Shown: positions 38,201-51,678 of the stretch, piece after piece | Layout: the number at the start of each line of letters is the position of its first letter | Position numbering within the stretch: position 1 is the first letter of the stretch | Assembly: GCA_013399875.1 (NCBI GenBank) | Contig: VXAZ01009467.1 | Location: 248,001-312,000 of the forward strand | Reading direction: 5' to 3' | DNA: 64,000 bases | Source: Gymnorhina tibicen | Taxonomy: Eukaryota; Chordata; Aves; Passeriformes; Artamidae | Program-made: the position numbers and the translations under genes | Notes under the pieces: generated by a model | Seen by the model: only the letters and a program-made list of their open reading frames with translations | The model's database searches: none | Told to the model about the DNA's origin: nothing

Positions 38201-41200
38201 AAAAAACAGCAATCAAATTAGATCATATAATCAGCATAAGATAAAATAGTAGTGGTTTTATTTTTTCGAGCATTTTTATCTCAATAGCACAGTTTGGAGC
38301 AAGTCCAAACACTCAGAAATTCTGTAGATTCGCTTTTAAGAGCCCAGCAGGGGGTTTTCACAGAAAACACTCCAGTATATGAAAGAATTTTTGAATAGCC
38401 AAGCCCATTTACTACAAGATTTAATGTGGGTTTTTTTGCAGTGTGATTTTGTGAAGTCTATGTTTCTGGTTGCTACTTCCTACCATTATGTTTTCATCTT
38501 AAAATGCAGGAAAGTTTTCCTTTTTAAAAGAAGTTATTACACTAAATAGCAAAACAAGCAAGCCCTTAATAGGATTATTACTCTAGCTATAACATGTTGA
38601 AGTTTGTGGGAAGAGAAATACCTTTTGTTAGAGCTACTGACAGGCCTTGGAAAAACAGACAAGTCATTTTTTCATGCCTGAAGCTCCTGTAGTCAAGGCC
38701 CAATTCTGTTTGGCCTCAGAGAAAATGATAAACTCTTATTTTGATGGAAAATTTATTATCCCAAGCACAGCCATGAACGCCTGTGCACTTCCGTTTGTGA
38801 GCTGTGCTCTTAAAAGCTAATGAATCTTCCATTTTTAGGCTCTGATACAACCCAGCAAGCTTGTTTAAGTTGATGAAGTATCCTCAGCCACTGACATGTC
38901 AACTTGAGGCTGAAGGAGCACCACGGTGATGAGGAGGAGGAGCTTTTGCAGTGACTGACCACCAGGCAAAAGTCATGTTGGCCCCCATGATGCAGGGCCA
39001 CGCTCCTCCTTTGGTTTCCCACAGCTTCCCAGCATGGCATGAGGGTTGGATCCAACCCGGAGACATGGACATCTCAGAAATCCAGTCCAACTCATGCCAT
39101 AAAACCAGACATTCAGGTGATGGAGATATCATGACAATGCCACACAGAAGAAAAGGCTTAGCAATCTCTGCCCAGCACAACCACAGATGCCCCATTCCCA
39201 TCCATGAGGTGGTTCAGTCCCCACAAGGCACCAAAGGATTCACAGCTTGGACCTGTAGGAAAGGGTCCTTCACGAGCCCTGCTGCCCTCAGGAGCACACT
39301 GCCTTCCTATGCCTATCCCATGGGACTCTAATTAGGAGTGAGTCCATTACAAACTGCTATCTGCAATGTAAAACCGTTCTCAGTTCTCCAATCTGGTGTT
39401 CACACCACCATCCAAGCACCAAGGTCCTTTATATTGGCCCTGCCACTGCACTCCTGCAGGAGAGCACTGCACAGGATGCGGCCTCAGCAGTTTTCAAGTG
39501 ATTTTTGGCTGGAAACCAGTGGTTCATCATTCTCTTGTTGAGATATGTAGGGATGGTGTAGTCTCCCTTACAGACAATAGGAATTAATGCCTTTTGATAA
39601 TCTCCAGGCATTGCAGAAAGATGGCAATAACCATCACAGGCATGCCTCAGTCTCTAGAATCAACTCTCTCCAGCTGTCACCAGGAAGGGCCTGGAAAGAT
39701 ATAATCTGTCATTCAAAACCTTTTTTTAACTGTGAAAAATATAGATGAGTATTAGTGTCTTCAGCTATCAAAACAAAATCCATCTAATTAATAGCTCACC
39801 TTAAACTCATTAGCCACAAATATAAAAAAAATTAGCAAATAATTTATTTTGCCTTCATGAGGCTCTAGCTGTATATTTTTCCCTATCTTTGCACACAGCT
39901 GAGAAGGAGCTGGACTACTCACTCATTTTCATGGCTGAGAGAATTGCCAGAGCAGTAACTTACCCTGCAGAAGTTTGTAAGAAAAAGAAAATTGCCCCAG
40001 ACTTCCTCCCTTGTTTGCTGTGCAAAGAGCATCCTTCAGAAACCATCTGGCACTCATGGCCTGGTCTGCAGCCCCTCAAACATTGTCCTGACAAGGCATG
40101 GGTTTTTGGGTCAAGAGGGAAAGGGAGAGGTTTCACCCAGCTCTCCCAGCCAGGGAGCTGTTGGGTCCCTCCTACCACTTACTGGCATGGGCTTGTTTTG
40201 CATCTTGTGAGAGTCTAGGATGCAGCTGAGGAGTTTTCAGCAACATATTCTGGGGTGTAGATGGCCCAAGAGCAGCAAAGCTGCCAAGGACAATAGCCAG
40301 CTCTGCCATGCCGAGAGCCAGCTTGGCTGTTTGTCAGGATCATAAGCAAAGAAATTAATTTGCCTATAAATTACTTAGGATTTTAATCAGAGATTAATAA
40401 AGAAAGGTTATGGTAATTATCTATACACATATATCTATATTATCACAGTAATAGTTTCTTCACAGAACACAGTGGCCAGTGTCACTTGCTCTTGGGGCTT
40501 CAGAGAAATGTGGCTGGAAAAGAAAAACCCACTGCTCCACTGGATGAAACTTCTCCACACATGGCTCTTGCTTCAGCAGTGACTGGACCCCCACTAGTGC
40601 ATGAGGGACAGGGAGCTGTCCCCAGAGGACAGGGAGCTCTGCAGCTGGGCATCTCTGCCATGTCCCTGGCAGACAGGAAACCACCACTGCCTGCAAGCAG
40701 GGCTTAGGCCTGAATCCTCTCCTCCTTCTCCTGTTCCTCCTTATTCTCCTCACCAGGAGCCACCCAGCTTCAGCACAGCTCCAGCAGGCTTGGGCTGCCA
40801 TCCAGACTCCCTCAATTGTTACACTTGGACTTCGCAGCACCAGGTGACCTTGCTAAAAAGACACCCATCAAGAAAAAACCCATCTTCACTGGCGGAGGAT
40901 CACGTGCCTCTGCCATGCCTGTGACTGCTGGAAAGACACTGGCACTGTCCACAGACCAGTGTCCACTGGGGAGGGTGAAAGAGGGGAAAACAGCTCTCCT
41001 CCACAAACACTTCACACTGAAATAACACAAAAGCTCAAGGAGATTTATACTTCTCCATATTAGTCTTAAATCACAGATTTGTCTGTTGGTTGGTCCTGTT
41101 GATTCCCCTCTTACACACTCTGCGGTTTTTGTCTTCAGGCATGCATATGCTGCAGTTCAGTTAAAAAAAAAATGGAATTGGACTTCAAGATCTCACAATA

Positions 41201-42856
41201 ATCTCAACCATTTAGCTTTACAAATGATTAGCTGCTATAGTTAGTCATATAAAAATAGAGGATTTTAAGTCAATACTGCCTAGAAACTGCTGTTGCACGC
41301 AAAAGAAAGGAAAAGAGATCTCTGTCCTTAAAGAAATGCAGGACCAAAACCATTCCCTGAGCACAGAGGTGGCTGTTCAGGCTGGCCACATTAGTGGCCC
41401 AGCAGAGTAAGGTCAAAGAGGATCTGTAATACAACAAAGTAGCAGCTCCCTTGTCCCTGTTTAAGGATTCACATCCATAGACACTGCTGAACAAAAAATC
41501 TTCCCTAGCAGGAAGGTACTGGAACACATCACCAATGTGAAGGACTTGGGTGTTTTTCCAAGAAATGTGAAATGATCTGGGCTTTAAGTTTCATTTTCCT
41601 CAGCAATGGTAGGCAAGAGCAGGCACAGCAAGACTATTTTAGCTGACTTTTTGTTAGTGGTTTGCAAACGGAAACTCAACAGCTTAACAGTTTAACACAG
41701 CTGGGGATATTCAGCTTCAATGACTAAATACGTCTGAAATATGTCGTAGCTGACTTGGAGGATTTTATATTTATTCTGCCCAAAGACTTGCTGTAACACT
41801 ATTTGTCACTGCAGGTAATTGGCTCTGCTCAGTCTCTGCATTCAACAAAGGAAGGCTCCAGATTTTCCTGTCCGTGGGTGAAGGAGACAGTGTTTTTCCG
41901 TCCATCTTGGTAGCAGCTTTCAAGATTTATTTTTTAAGGAGTTATCCAGAAAGGACTGATTGCTACTCAGGGATGGGCTGGGCACAAGTCAGCGGGTGGT
42001 GAGCAACTGTATTGTGCATCAGGGTTTTATTTCTCTCTTTTGTCCTTTATTTTTCCCATTAGTATTATTTTTTTTCTGATTTTGTTTCCCATCCCACTGG
42101 CAATAAAAAGCAAAAGAAAAAGAAGGCAAATACGTCTACAGCTACTTCTGAGAAGGCCTTCCATCCAGGTACAGATTCACAGGGTTGAGCAGAGTTGTGG
42201 ACAGGAAGGGAGAAAAGAGATTTGCGGTTTCTCTCTTCTGTTAGTAGGTCCTGTGACTCTCTGGCTACACAGTTTTTCTCCCCTCCTCACTTCTCCTGAT
42301 CTGTTGAAACTGGACCTGTCCTCATCTCTAAAAAACACCTGCCACCAGCACTGTCTTCTGAGATGTTTTTGTCCGAGCAAGCACCTTACCCGCCTCCTCC
42401 CAACCTCCTCATCCTCCTGGGGCACTGGAGGCCTTGCTCATCAGCACTCATTGCCCCAAACTGAGCATGCGGTGGGTCCTGGCTCTAGTGCAGGTGAGGA
42501 TCATTCCTAGTTCATGTTAATCTGCTGAGGGAAAATCTCATTCGTCTTTCTCACTTCAGTGTGCTCAAGATACCATACAAGCACCTTCCCAAAACCATCC
42601 TCCAGATAATACTTTGCAGCCTGGTGAGGTGCTTGATGAGGAGGATGGAAATTCATGGATTAGATGAGTGGAAAGGAACAGCCATGACCTCTGGAGGAGC
42701 TGACAGAGGTGCTGCTGCCTGGTGCAGTTGAGCATAAGGACCCAAACTTGTGTCTCTTTCTCACCACTGAAGACATAATTCAGTGAAAACACCCCTACTG
42801 TCTGCTTTCTGAAGAACTTTCCAGGTTATAAAATATCCCCAAAAATCAGTGTGGAT
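35291..42856. other. Intergenic stretch, no gene recognised
   Basis: About 7.6 kb with no supported gene. It contains a 21-base poly-T run at 37313-37333. TAAT-rich blocks at 39775-39850 and 40345-40440 look like candidate regulatory DNA by composition only. The open frames of 100-126 codons on both strands overlap one another in GC-richer patches and show no domain. Confidence 0.6.
37313..37333. repeat. Poly-T run (21)
   Basis: Twenty-one T residues preceded by further T-rich sequence from 37271. It could be the tail of a minus-strand retrocopy, but no body is recognisable to its right. Confidence 0.92.
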
Positions 42857-42990
42857 GGGATTTTGGGAGGTCCCCTGCTCAGAGCAACTCCAGTTAGAAG
42901 TTGCTCAGGGTTCTGTCCAGTTCAGTTTTCAGTGTGTCCAAGAATGGAGAAACCACAAGGCCTCTGGGCAGTCTGTTCCAGTGTGGTGGT
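42857..42990 (-). mobile_element. Decayed CR1 fragment
   Basis: The plus strand reads GTTGCTCAGGGTTCTGTCCA, then GTCCAAGAATGGAGAAACCA, then CTCTGGGCAGTCTGTTCCAG. This parallels the reverse complement of the CR1 3' region (GGTTGCTCAGAGCCCCATCC, CCAGGGATGGGGCATCCACC, CTCTGGGCAACCTGTTCCAG). The terminal ATTCTATG tail is missing. A strongly diverged copy. Confidence 0.75.
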
Positions 42991-45900
42991 CTAGTCCAGC
43001 AGAAGCAGGTGTCACCATTTCCCAGAAGATTCGATATGTGCTTGCCCTGGGCCTGAAACCACTGGAAGGCCTAGGAGAAGGAAAGACTCCAGCTCCCACT
43101 GGGACTGCTTTTACCCACCCTGGCATTAAGTGTTGTTACTTTACTTGGGTTTTTTTAGCAGGGGAGTGAGTGGGGGCCATTAGGATTCTTATGTCCAGAG
43201 AGAGGAGAGAGAAGCACCTGCCTTCTCTCATGCAGTGAATGACACCGTGGGCACTGAGGAGTCGGTGAGCTTTAGCATCACCCTCTACTCATCCATGACT
43301 GCCAGCCAGGGGTGCCATCTGGTGTGATGACAGTGCTCAGTGCACAACCACGGTTTGTCTCACCCTCAGCTCCAGGATGAGCCATGCAAGCTCCTCTTTG
43401 GTTATCAGGAGGAACATGACTCTCATGAGAGTGGGTCCTGAAGAGGGGGCAGCAGGAACAATCTACAGCAAGCTCCTGGGCTGTCCCTGTGAACACAGCA
43501 TGGCCCCCACTGGCATCTTGTGTGGCCTACAGTTCTCTTGTCCAGTCCATCACGGAGAGGAGTGATACACCAGAAAATTTCCTGCATCCTGCTTGTAAAA
43601 ATAGAGTCAAAGTAGGACATTTCCTCTGCTACTTCAGGGCTCATTCTTTGTTACTGAAGCACATCATGTAACAGTTTGCAATTAAAACCATCAACAACAT
43701 GGAAGGCCATACCACAATAGCTTTGTAGTCAATTATTTGATTTATAATTAAACATGCTGAATTTCAGCTTACTGACTAGAAAGTAGGACAAGTACTTTGT
43801 GTTTGCCTGGTTCTAAAAAAAAAAAAAGCTAGGAATCCAGGCTGCGGTTTCGATAGCATGGATAATTTCTCTCCTCCAGTGTGGGCTGTCTAGACAACTG
43901 AGTAGGTTAGGACAAAGTAAGTTTTGGAATGCAAATTTTAAGTATTACCATAACAACAATTAGAAGCCCCAAGATAAACAAACGGCTGGTGGCTATGAAA
44001 GCCCCTTAGCCATGTGGGAAAGCAAGCTGGGTAAGACAGGGAGCACTGCAGCTCCTGGGTCAGGTTGGTGTGCTGTCTCCTTGGGGTGTTGTCCTCCTGG
44101 ATTCAGCAATGCTGCCGTCAGCTGAAAACACGGCAGTTTTGAGTCAGCTTTGAGTCAACCCTGAGCATAGCCATTTCCAGCTACTTTTTCACTCACACAC
44201 GACATGTCATCCATCCCTTCATTCCCTCTCTACCTCTCCCTCAGATGGCAAGGAAGATTTGAAGGTGGTTTTCAAGTCAGAGTCCTCCAAAGGACACAGA
44301 GGAGTCCTTTGTGTTTGTCGGCTCTAAAATAAAAGACAAAATAAAGAAAAGGCCAGGTCTGTGACTAGTCTCAGTCTGACTGATGCACAGAACTTTCCTT
44401 TTTTAAAACCTCCAAATCCTTGCGGTTCTGGGGCCAATCAAACACATATTAGGCTGGACAATCTCTGATAGGCACATCAGAACCTGACACCTGTGGCCAC
44501 GTCTTGCAGTTCTTCATCTGACTTCCAGTTTTTATGCACATAAAGTGATATACAGTCTATTCCATGGGCATCCTGTGCACAATATGCAATATGCTAGAGC
44601 TAAAACCAGGCTTTACTCAGCTGAAGGACAGAACACTACGCTGGATTTAGCCAATTCATACTTACTCTTCTCTGAGAAGTGGTGAGAGTATTCTTAAAGG
44701 CTGCTACACTTTTCTAACCACTTCATACAATTAGTCTTGAGGACCTTTTTAGAAAAATTCTGTAAAACGTACTTTCTCCACTACTCTCTTGTATGCATTA
44801 GATTTTGTTTTTCTCTTCCACAGCTTTGTAAGAGGCCACTAGAAACTCACAGACTCTCCGCCTCCACTGGACGTGCCACAAAGCTTATGATGACTGCCAG
44901 CTCCCAGTTCCTCTGGGATTTCCATGCTCATGTAATGAGAATGAATGCTGAGACACAGCTCATTGTTCAAGATCCCAAACATCTGTTTGTGGGATAGACA
45001 TTCTGTGTATCCATACAACTTATTCTAAAAGCGACTTTCATGTGAACGCATTGTGACTTGTGCTCAAGACTTGAATGCTTTTTTCTACCCACATCACTGG
45101 AGCAGCAGAAAGACTTCAAGCTGTGAGTGGTCAAATGTGCATTTATCTGATATGTTTTCATACCTGGAGACAAGACTTAGCTTCCTATGTAGACAAAACT
45201 ATCATGACTTTTCCCATACTTTGGCTTTTGAACATCTCCATTACTTATCCTTGAAAAAAATTTACCTTTAGGGTCATGACATGGCAGTGAAATAAGGTCT
45301 GAGTAGTGAATATCTGCCTATTCCACCTCTTGACTGTAGAAAAGGGGCTTTACTTGCTGATTTGTACATTGGGACACTTGTATTCCTGCTTGCCAGTCTG
45401 CTTTTCTACAGTGGTGCAGAAGTGTTCTTTGTAGACAAGACTTCCCATTGTGTCATCAGAAGAACCTACCTACTTGCATGTGATATTTTAGGAAAGTGGA
45501 GCAGTAATGTTTCCCTGTTTCAGGGACTGTTTCAGGAGTCAGTTTTCAGCTTGATCAGTAACAAGTTTGCCTTAGTGCGGGAGTGGTTCCTCTCTTCTCA
45601 TGAGCCCAGCCCAAGCATAGTTTCCAAAGGCTTGGATTATTTTGGTATCACAGTGGTTGCACGTGCAGAAGAGGCAGATTCCTATCTTGAGAAGCTTGCA
45701 GTAATTGGTCTAATACCTTGCCAGAGTTCAGAGGAGCTCAGAGGTGTTCAGCTGATCAGGTTCAGGTCAGGTTGCAAGACTGGAAAACCAGTGACATTTA
45801 ATAAATGCCAAACAAGGAATATTCGTTTTGTGTGTCAGATGCAATTAGCACAAAGATAAAAATACTCAGCATGGTTACAATTACGCAGAAAAGCAGTGAT

Positions 45901-47015
45901 GCACAGAGTAGAAATGACTGGATTTCAATGCAAGGAAACAAAAAAAGAAGAAATTTCCACATACAAAAACATGCATTTTACTTGATGCATTCTCTTGCTC
46001 AAGTCCCATTCCCGAGCAGACAGTCAGCAGTGGATTTTTTTTCCCTATTTTCATCTTCAGTACACAGAAACACATGTTTTGTAACCATGAAGATCAAATG
46101 GTAGAGTACTAAATAAGGGTTATGTCCAGTATTACTTCAACAGCAACATCAATTGTTAAAAACAAAACTAAGACCATTTTACCATATTTTCCTTGCTTTG
46201 TCATCCAGTCATTTTTCCCAAATTAGCTTTTCAACTGCAGAGGGCAGTGGTTTAAGTATGAAGGAACCAACTGGGATTTTTGTATGACTAAATGTTATTC
46301 CCTGGAGTCTGGGAAATGTTTGCATCAACTGCTGCCAAATCCTGCCTGCCTCCCAGTGAGCACAAGGCCATGGCCTCTTGCTGGGGAGGGGAAGATGTTC
46401 CTCTGAGCCCACTAAGTGGGGCATGAGGTGACTCAGAGTGACACAGAAAAATCTTCTTACTCCCAAATCATGGCTCAGGCATAACACTGTACTAAGTACA
46501 GTTATTTACCTCTCCACAGTGTAAAACAGGAGCATCCTTTTATCTTTCAGCCAACTATTAAGAACACCAGCAGAGAACAGGAGCCCCTGGCCGGGATTCA
46601 GTCTCTGGAAGGAGACTGTTGGCACATCTGACCTCCTGGGAAGGCTGGCATGCTTAGACAGGCATTTCAACCAAGCAGTTAAACTTCTGCCTGGCACCAT
46701 AGTGTCACCAGTGCACTGTAGGGACCATCTATCCAAGCAGCAGCCATGTGGGTTTTACAGATATACATTTAGTACGACAAAAAGTCAAAATTAGCTTGGG
46801 GTTCAGCTCCCAGCAGCATGAGCCTTCCACAGTGCATCCTCTAGTGCTTCATCCAGCCATGTTTAAACTGTATGGTCAGTGGTGTGGGACCCTGTCGGCA
46901 CGACAGAGCAGGGGTGCCCACGGGTGCTGACTGCCCAGTGATTCTGAATGCCTCTGGCCACCAACGTAATGCTGTTCTTTACCTTCCCCACACACCGCCG
47001 TGCTTCTCCCTCACT

Positions 47016-47057
47016 GGCTGTTTTGTTTGACAAAATATTAGGCTATTTTGTTTGACA
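47016..47057. repeat. Two-copy tandem repeat, period 25
   Basis: GGCTGTTTTGTTTGACA at 47016 recurs as GGCTATTTTGTTTGACA at 47041, with one base difference between the copies. Confidence 0.85.
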
Positions 47058-47820
47058 GACAGAAGTATTTTCTGCTCCTCTTCCTTTTCAACGTCCCAGC
47101 CCTCCAGTGAAACACTTACTTTCATCACACTTGCCATTTCACCAGCTGTGACCTGCATCTGTGACTGCTGGCAAGTACAGAATGTTTCAGGTTTGCCCAT
47201 TCGCTTCCCTGTGGTCTGTAATTTTTCATGCATGGACTCCAGTTGCCACCTTCATGGCTTCCCACATGTATCTCTATAGAACAGGTGATTGCAGACAACC
47301 TCTATCTGGGACACTCCAAGAAGGCAGCAAGTGGTAGCTGATTCTTACCCAAAGCTAGCTATGTATTTTCTTTTCTGTGTCTAGCATACATGAATCCCTT
47401 CCCATACCCAGGTGTCTGAGTCTTACTCAGCATGACCTGGCTCTCTCCCAAAAAACCAGTGTTCTCACTTCACATCTGAGGAGTGATTTGTTTCTGAAAG
47501 TGAGCAAAAAGCCCAAGTAGTTCTCATCAGTAACTGGCACTGAAAGATTACTGTCTTTCTTCCATGAAGTTTGCTAGATCTTATTACTGGAACTTAGTTT
47601 CTACTAGCCACGCTGCCAAACATTGATTAGCACACTAAGAAGTATTAGAAAAATGCAGTAAGTGTCAAAATCCAGTCTATGTCTCCAAGCCTCACACCTT
47701 GCTTTTTCATTATGTTCATTGACTTGCAAAATTTGTTTGCTTATTTTTGGAGAGTGATAGAGCCATTAGGGAGAATTAAAGAGGATCTGCTGAAACTGAG
47801 GAAGAAAAAAACATCTGCAC

Positions 47821-47860
47821 AGAAGGGAGGGAGAGAGGGAGAGAGGGAGGGAGGGAGGGG
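47821..47860. repeat. GGGA/GAGA purine tract (40 bp)
   Basis: A pure purine run made of AGAGGG and AGGG units, including at least six runs of three or more G. It is capable of G-quadruplex or triplex (H-DNA) formation and is prone to length variation. Confidence 0.92.
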
Positions 47861-50800
47861 CACTTCCGCAGGTTGGCTTAAGGCTGCATGATTAGGACTG
47901 TACGTACTCCTGGGAGAACAGAAATTGTCTGGAATACAGGTCTGCAATCCAGAACCAACCTCATCCTGGAAACGCTGCTTTCTGCCGTGAAGTTTCTCAG
48001 CCACAGTTGGGATAATTACACCCACAGACTCACGAGCACGCAAAAGTGGGGAAGAATTTGTGGAAAGGAGAAAGCCACTTACATTTTGTTATCTCTCAGT
48101 GGAGGTAGTGAGGGATTTAGCCTGATTACACGAGCTGCACCTAATCTTTCATTCCCCACCACCTGCCTCTTGCAGGGACTCTCATCAGATAATGAGGAGT
48201 GACACACGGTGTGAAGTGCCAGCCCTATCTAATCGACGCTGTCATCGCCACTGTCACAAGGAAGCACTACGGGAGATAAATTTAAGCCTGACTGGTGTTT
48301 AGAATTTGGATGTTGTTTGTTGCTATTTTAATGCAACCACTCTTCAACTCAGTTCTCTAACAGAGGCAGAAGGAGAACTGCTGAGTTACTGATCATGAGA
48401 AACAATTCCAGCTAATTAGTGTTTCTGACCCATATTGGAAAAACATGGTTGGCTTTTTTCCCCTGGGCGATTCTAAAATGCATCTTACAGACTCGAGTCT
48501 GATGCAGAGGACTCGCTGTAACTGCTGGATTTAGAATCTCAGTACCTGCTTTAGGATACATTTTGTGAGACCATTTTAACTATTTTGTATGCAGTTTCCC
48601 CAAACTAGTCTTGACTTTTCAAAGGTCAGATATAAACTTCATTTCGTAGCACCGTCTTAAGCCCACATGAACAACTGCACATAACAGAACAAATGCATGA
48701 GTTGGCAAATTTTTCCTCTGAGGACTGAAGTTTTAGTTTGATTCTTCCAAGAGATTACTATAAATGACTGTGGGAAAATGATGAAAAAATGCATGTAGAG
48801 TCCTTTCATAATTCTTGCACTGAGAAATATAATAAAAGAAAAATAATTCCCCTTTTGTCTCTATTTTGTTCTATAATCCTTGATGTTAGAGCTGTGATTG
48901 TATCTCTAAGCCCTTTTCTTAACAATTGCTAATTATAATGCGCCAGCCACATTTCACAGATAGTAGCTTCAGACCTGGTCATGCAGAAGTTTACACCCGT
49001 GTTTAAGCTCCTGTACTGTGAACAGCCTCCTTGGCTTAGAGGAACTGCTCCCTGTGCAGAAAAACAGAGCCTGTGTTTGAAGTCCTACAGGAGGACTGGA
49101 AGTTGCGACCTCTCAAATGGTCTCTCTTCTGCTCAGCATCTGTGCAGAAACCTCCTTGCTGCCTGAGAAGTCTACCCACACAAAAACAAATGGCAAAATT
49201 TTTGTCTCAATCTGTGGCAATTTAAGATAAAAAGTTCAAAAATATTTTCATATTTATTTTTCCTGAGCCAGTGAAAGGAGCATTTGACCGTCTCCAGTGC
49301 TAACATCCATTAGCATTTTGGAGCATGCACAGTCTTTGCTTTGTTGGCAGTGAGTGCAATTATTGTTTGAAGGACTGAGAAGTTCTTGAAAGCTGAATTC
49401 TATGGGCTCTCTCCAGACCACAGTATCCTCCCACATGTGTTGGTAGGACAGTGTCACAGTGGCTGTCCAGAGGCCTATGGTGTGTGTTGCAGTGGGATTA
49501 GCCTGTAGACAGCAGGGCTACCCATGGAGTGCCCACAACTGGAGGGATATTACATACATCTCTACCCTCTCGGGAATACTGTGACTTGCAAGGAAGGGCA
49601 CCTTCCGTGGTAGGGTGGCGCTAGGTAAGCGAGGTGCTTACCCTGAGATAAACGTTACACCAAAGAGTAGCAAAAAATCCTGCCTTTGAGCCTAACAGGC
49701 TTTCCTATGGGATCCTGCCAAGGCTGCTGGTAAACCTCAGATCTGAACTGCAGTTTTTCCTGTAAGCAAATGAAGCACATGCTGACCACAGGGGCTGTGG
49801 GCCAAATGGGCTGGTCCACTCCAAGACCAACAACCACATGGCTTCTGCAGCTGCAAGTCTGAAAATCCAAAGACACTTAGATTCTTGGAGTAATAAACTC
49901 TGTTGGCTGACTACAGAGAGAGTTGAAGACCTTTTTGTCATCCCCACTCTCACCAGCAGGAACTGGACTATGATTCTGGATGGTGAAACCCTGTTGCTGA
50001 GCAGCAAGTTTCTCTTTAATCGAGAAAATGTTTCAAGAGTTATTACCATATTTTGTTTCAGAAGAGGAAAACATAGAATGATTTGTGTTTTCTGGTTTTG
50101 TGTTTTCTGTTGCTGCATAATATTTTAAAATAAATATTCATATACAGTAATTTTGTGTAAATCTATTGCTACAGAAATTTTGCATAAAAACCATCATGCA
50201 AGCTCTGCTCCCACTCACCCTAATCAGTGACTTCACTGACTGAAGACTTAACACTGATCACTAGGTCAAGATCAACATGTGGATTTTGGTGTATTTCTTC
50301 AAAGAAATAAATTAAAATCAGATTAAAAGGAGCAGACCCTCTAAGGCCCATAAACAGCTTCCCAGCCTCTTCCTTGAGAAAAAAGAAAAACAGAGTTGTC
50401 AGCAGACTTAAATTCCCCATGCAGGGATCCCTACCCCCACAGGAAAATCCTACAGGTTCCAGAAGCCAAAAATACTTCTAAAACCCCAGTTTTATAAGGT
50501 AGGCTTGCTCTTCTCCCTTGTGTCTCCCTTTGTGTCTGGGGTATGATGTTAATTACTCATAAATAATTATAATGTCATAAAGGATCCTTCTGCATGCAGC
50601 AGAGAGGTGGATGACACCACATACACTGCCACTGCTCTTCTCCCATCATCTTGGAGTCAAGACACGTGTCACATCCCACTGGGAATACAGCACCATGGGC
50701 TGCTCACTGGCAGCAACAAAGAGGTCCCTGGTAAACCTTATGCAAATGACCCCAGTGATAAATGAGGGAGGAGGGAAAAACAATAGATCCAGATTAATAT

Positions 50801-51662
50801 TAAATTAAATAAACCCATTTTCAAAGTTCAGCGTTCAGCACAATTTATCTCTTGGTCTCTCAGTCAACTTTATTCAAGACTTTCTTAAAGTTCAAGCACC
50901 TTATTTGCTACTTGTTTCATATCTTTTTACTGCACGAGAACCTGAACTACAGCCATAGATGGGATTGCCAAACTACAACAACGTATGACTGAAGTATATC
51001 CTAACATACTCCTAAGGTTTAGAAAATCCAGGTTTGTCTGCATTCCCTGGCTTCAGACTCAGCTACACTGTTCTTGTCCTTTTCCATTTTTCCAGCATGA
51101 CTTGACATAACCATGGATGTCTGGGGGTTTTTTATTTCAACCAAGACGTCCCAGTTGATCTCCACTTGTTGGTTAGGAGGTAGGTAATGCCAGTTTAACA
51201 AAGGTGACCATACACAAATGTTCATGAAAAATCGCTCTGTACTTTTCTGAGTTTATCCTCCAAATCAGACTTGACAGTTAGGTCAGCACGAGGAAATGCA
51301 TCTGTGATGCTGTGTGAATTGTGAGCTGTGTCTTGATCCATGTCCATGTCTCTACAGATGGAATTGCATTTGGGAAAAGTGTAGTCTTTAGTATACCATT
51401 TACTCCTCACAGAGGAAGAAAAGTCATTTCAGGTGGAATACGTTTCTTTGTAAATGCAGAGCTCACCAGCTGAGGAAGACAGCCCATGGCTAGGACTAGG
51501 ACAGGGACTTAAGCACTCTCCTCAAATACTCACAGAGCAAAGAAATCCTCCCATCAGGCACTGGTTAGGAACCCACAAGCTGAAATCTATGGGTAAGATC
51601 CCTTCACAAGAGGTTTTAGAAGCAGCAGCAGCACTGGTTACAGCTGGTCCTCCCCTCTGCCT

Positions 51663-51678
51663 CCCCCCCCCCCCCCCC
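51663..51678. repeat. Poly-C run (16)
   Basis: Sixteen consecutive C residues on the plus strand. Homopolymer runs of this length are prone to sequencing error and slippage. Confidence 0.92.

Noticed and set aside
42040..42510. Plus-strand open frame of 156 codons
   Set aside because: Unrecognised, basic and Ser/Leu-rich, with overlapping open frames on the other strand. No splice or start context supports a gene.
47016..47057. Possible start of a minisatellite
   Set aside because: Only two imperfect copies. Recorded as a short tandem duplication and nothing more.
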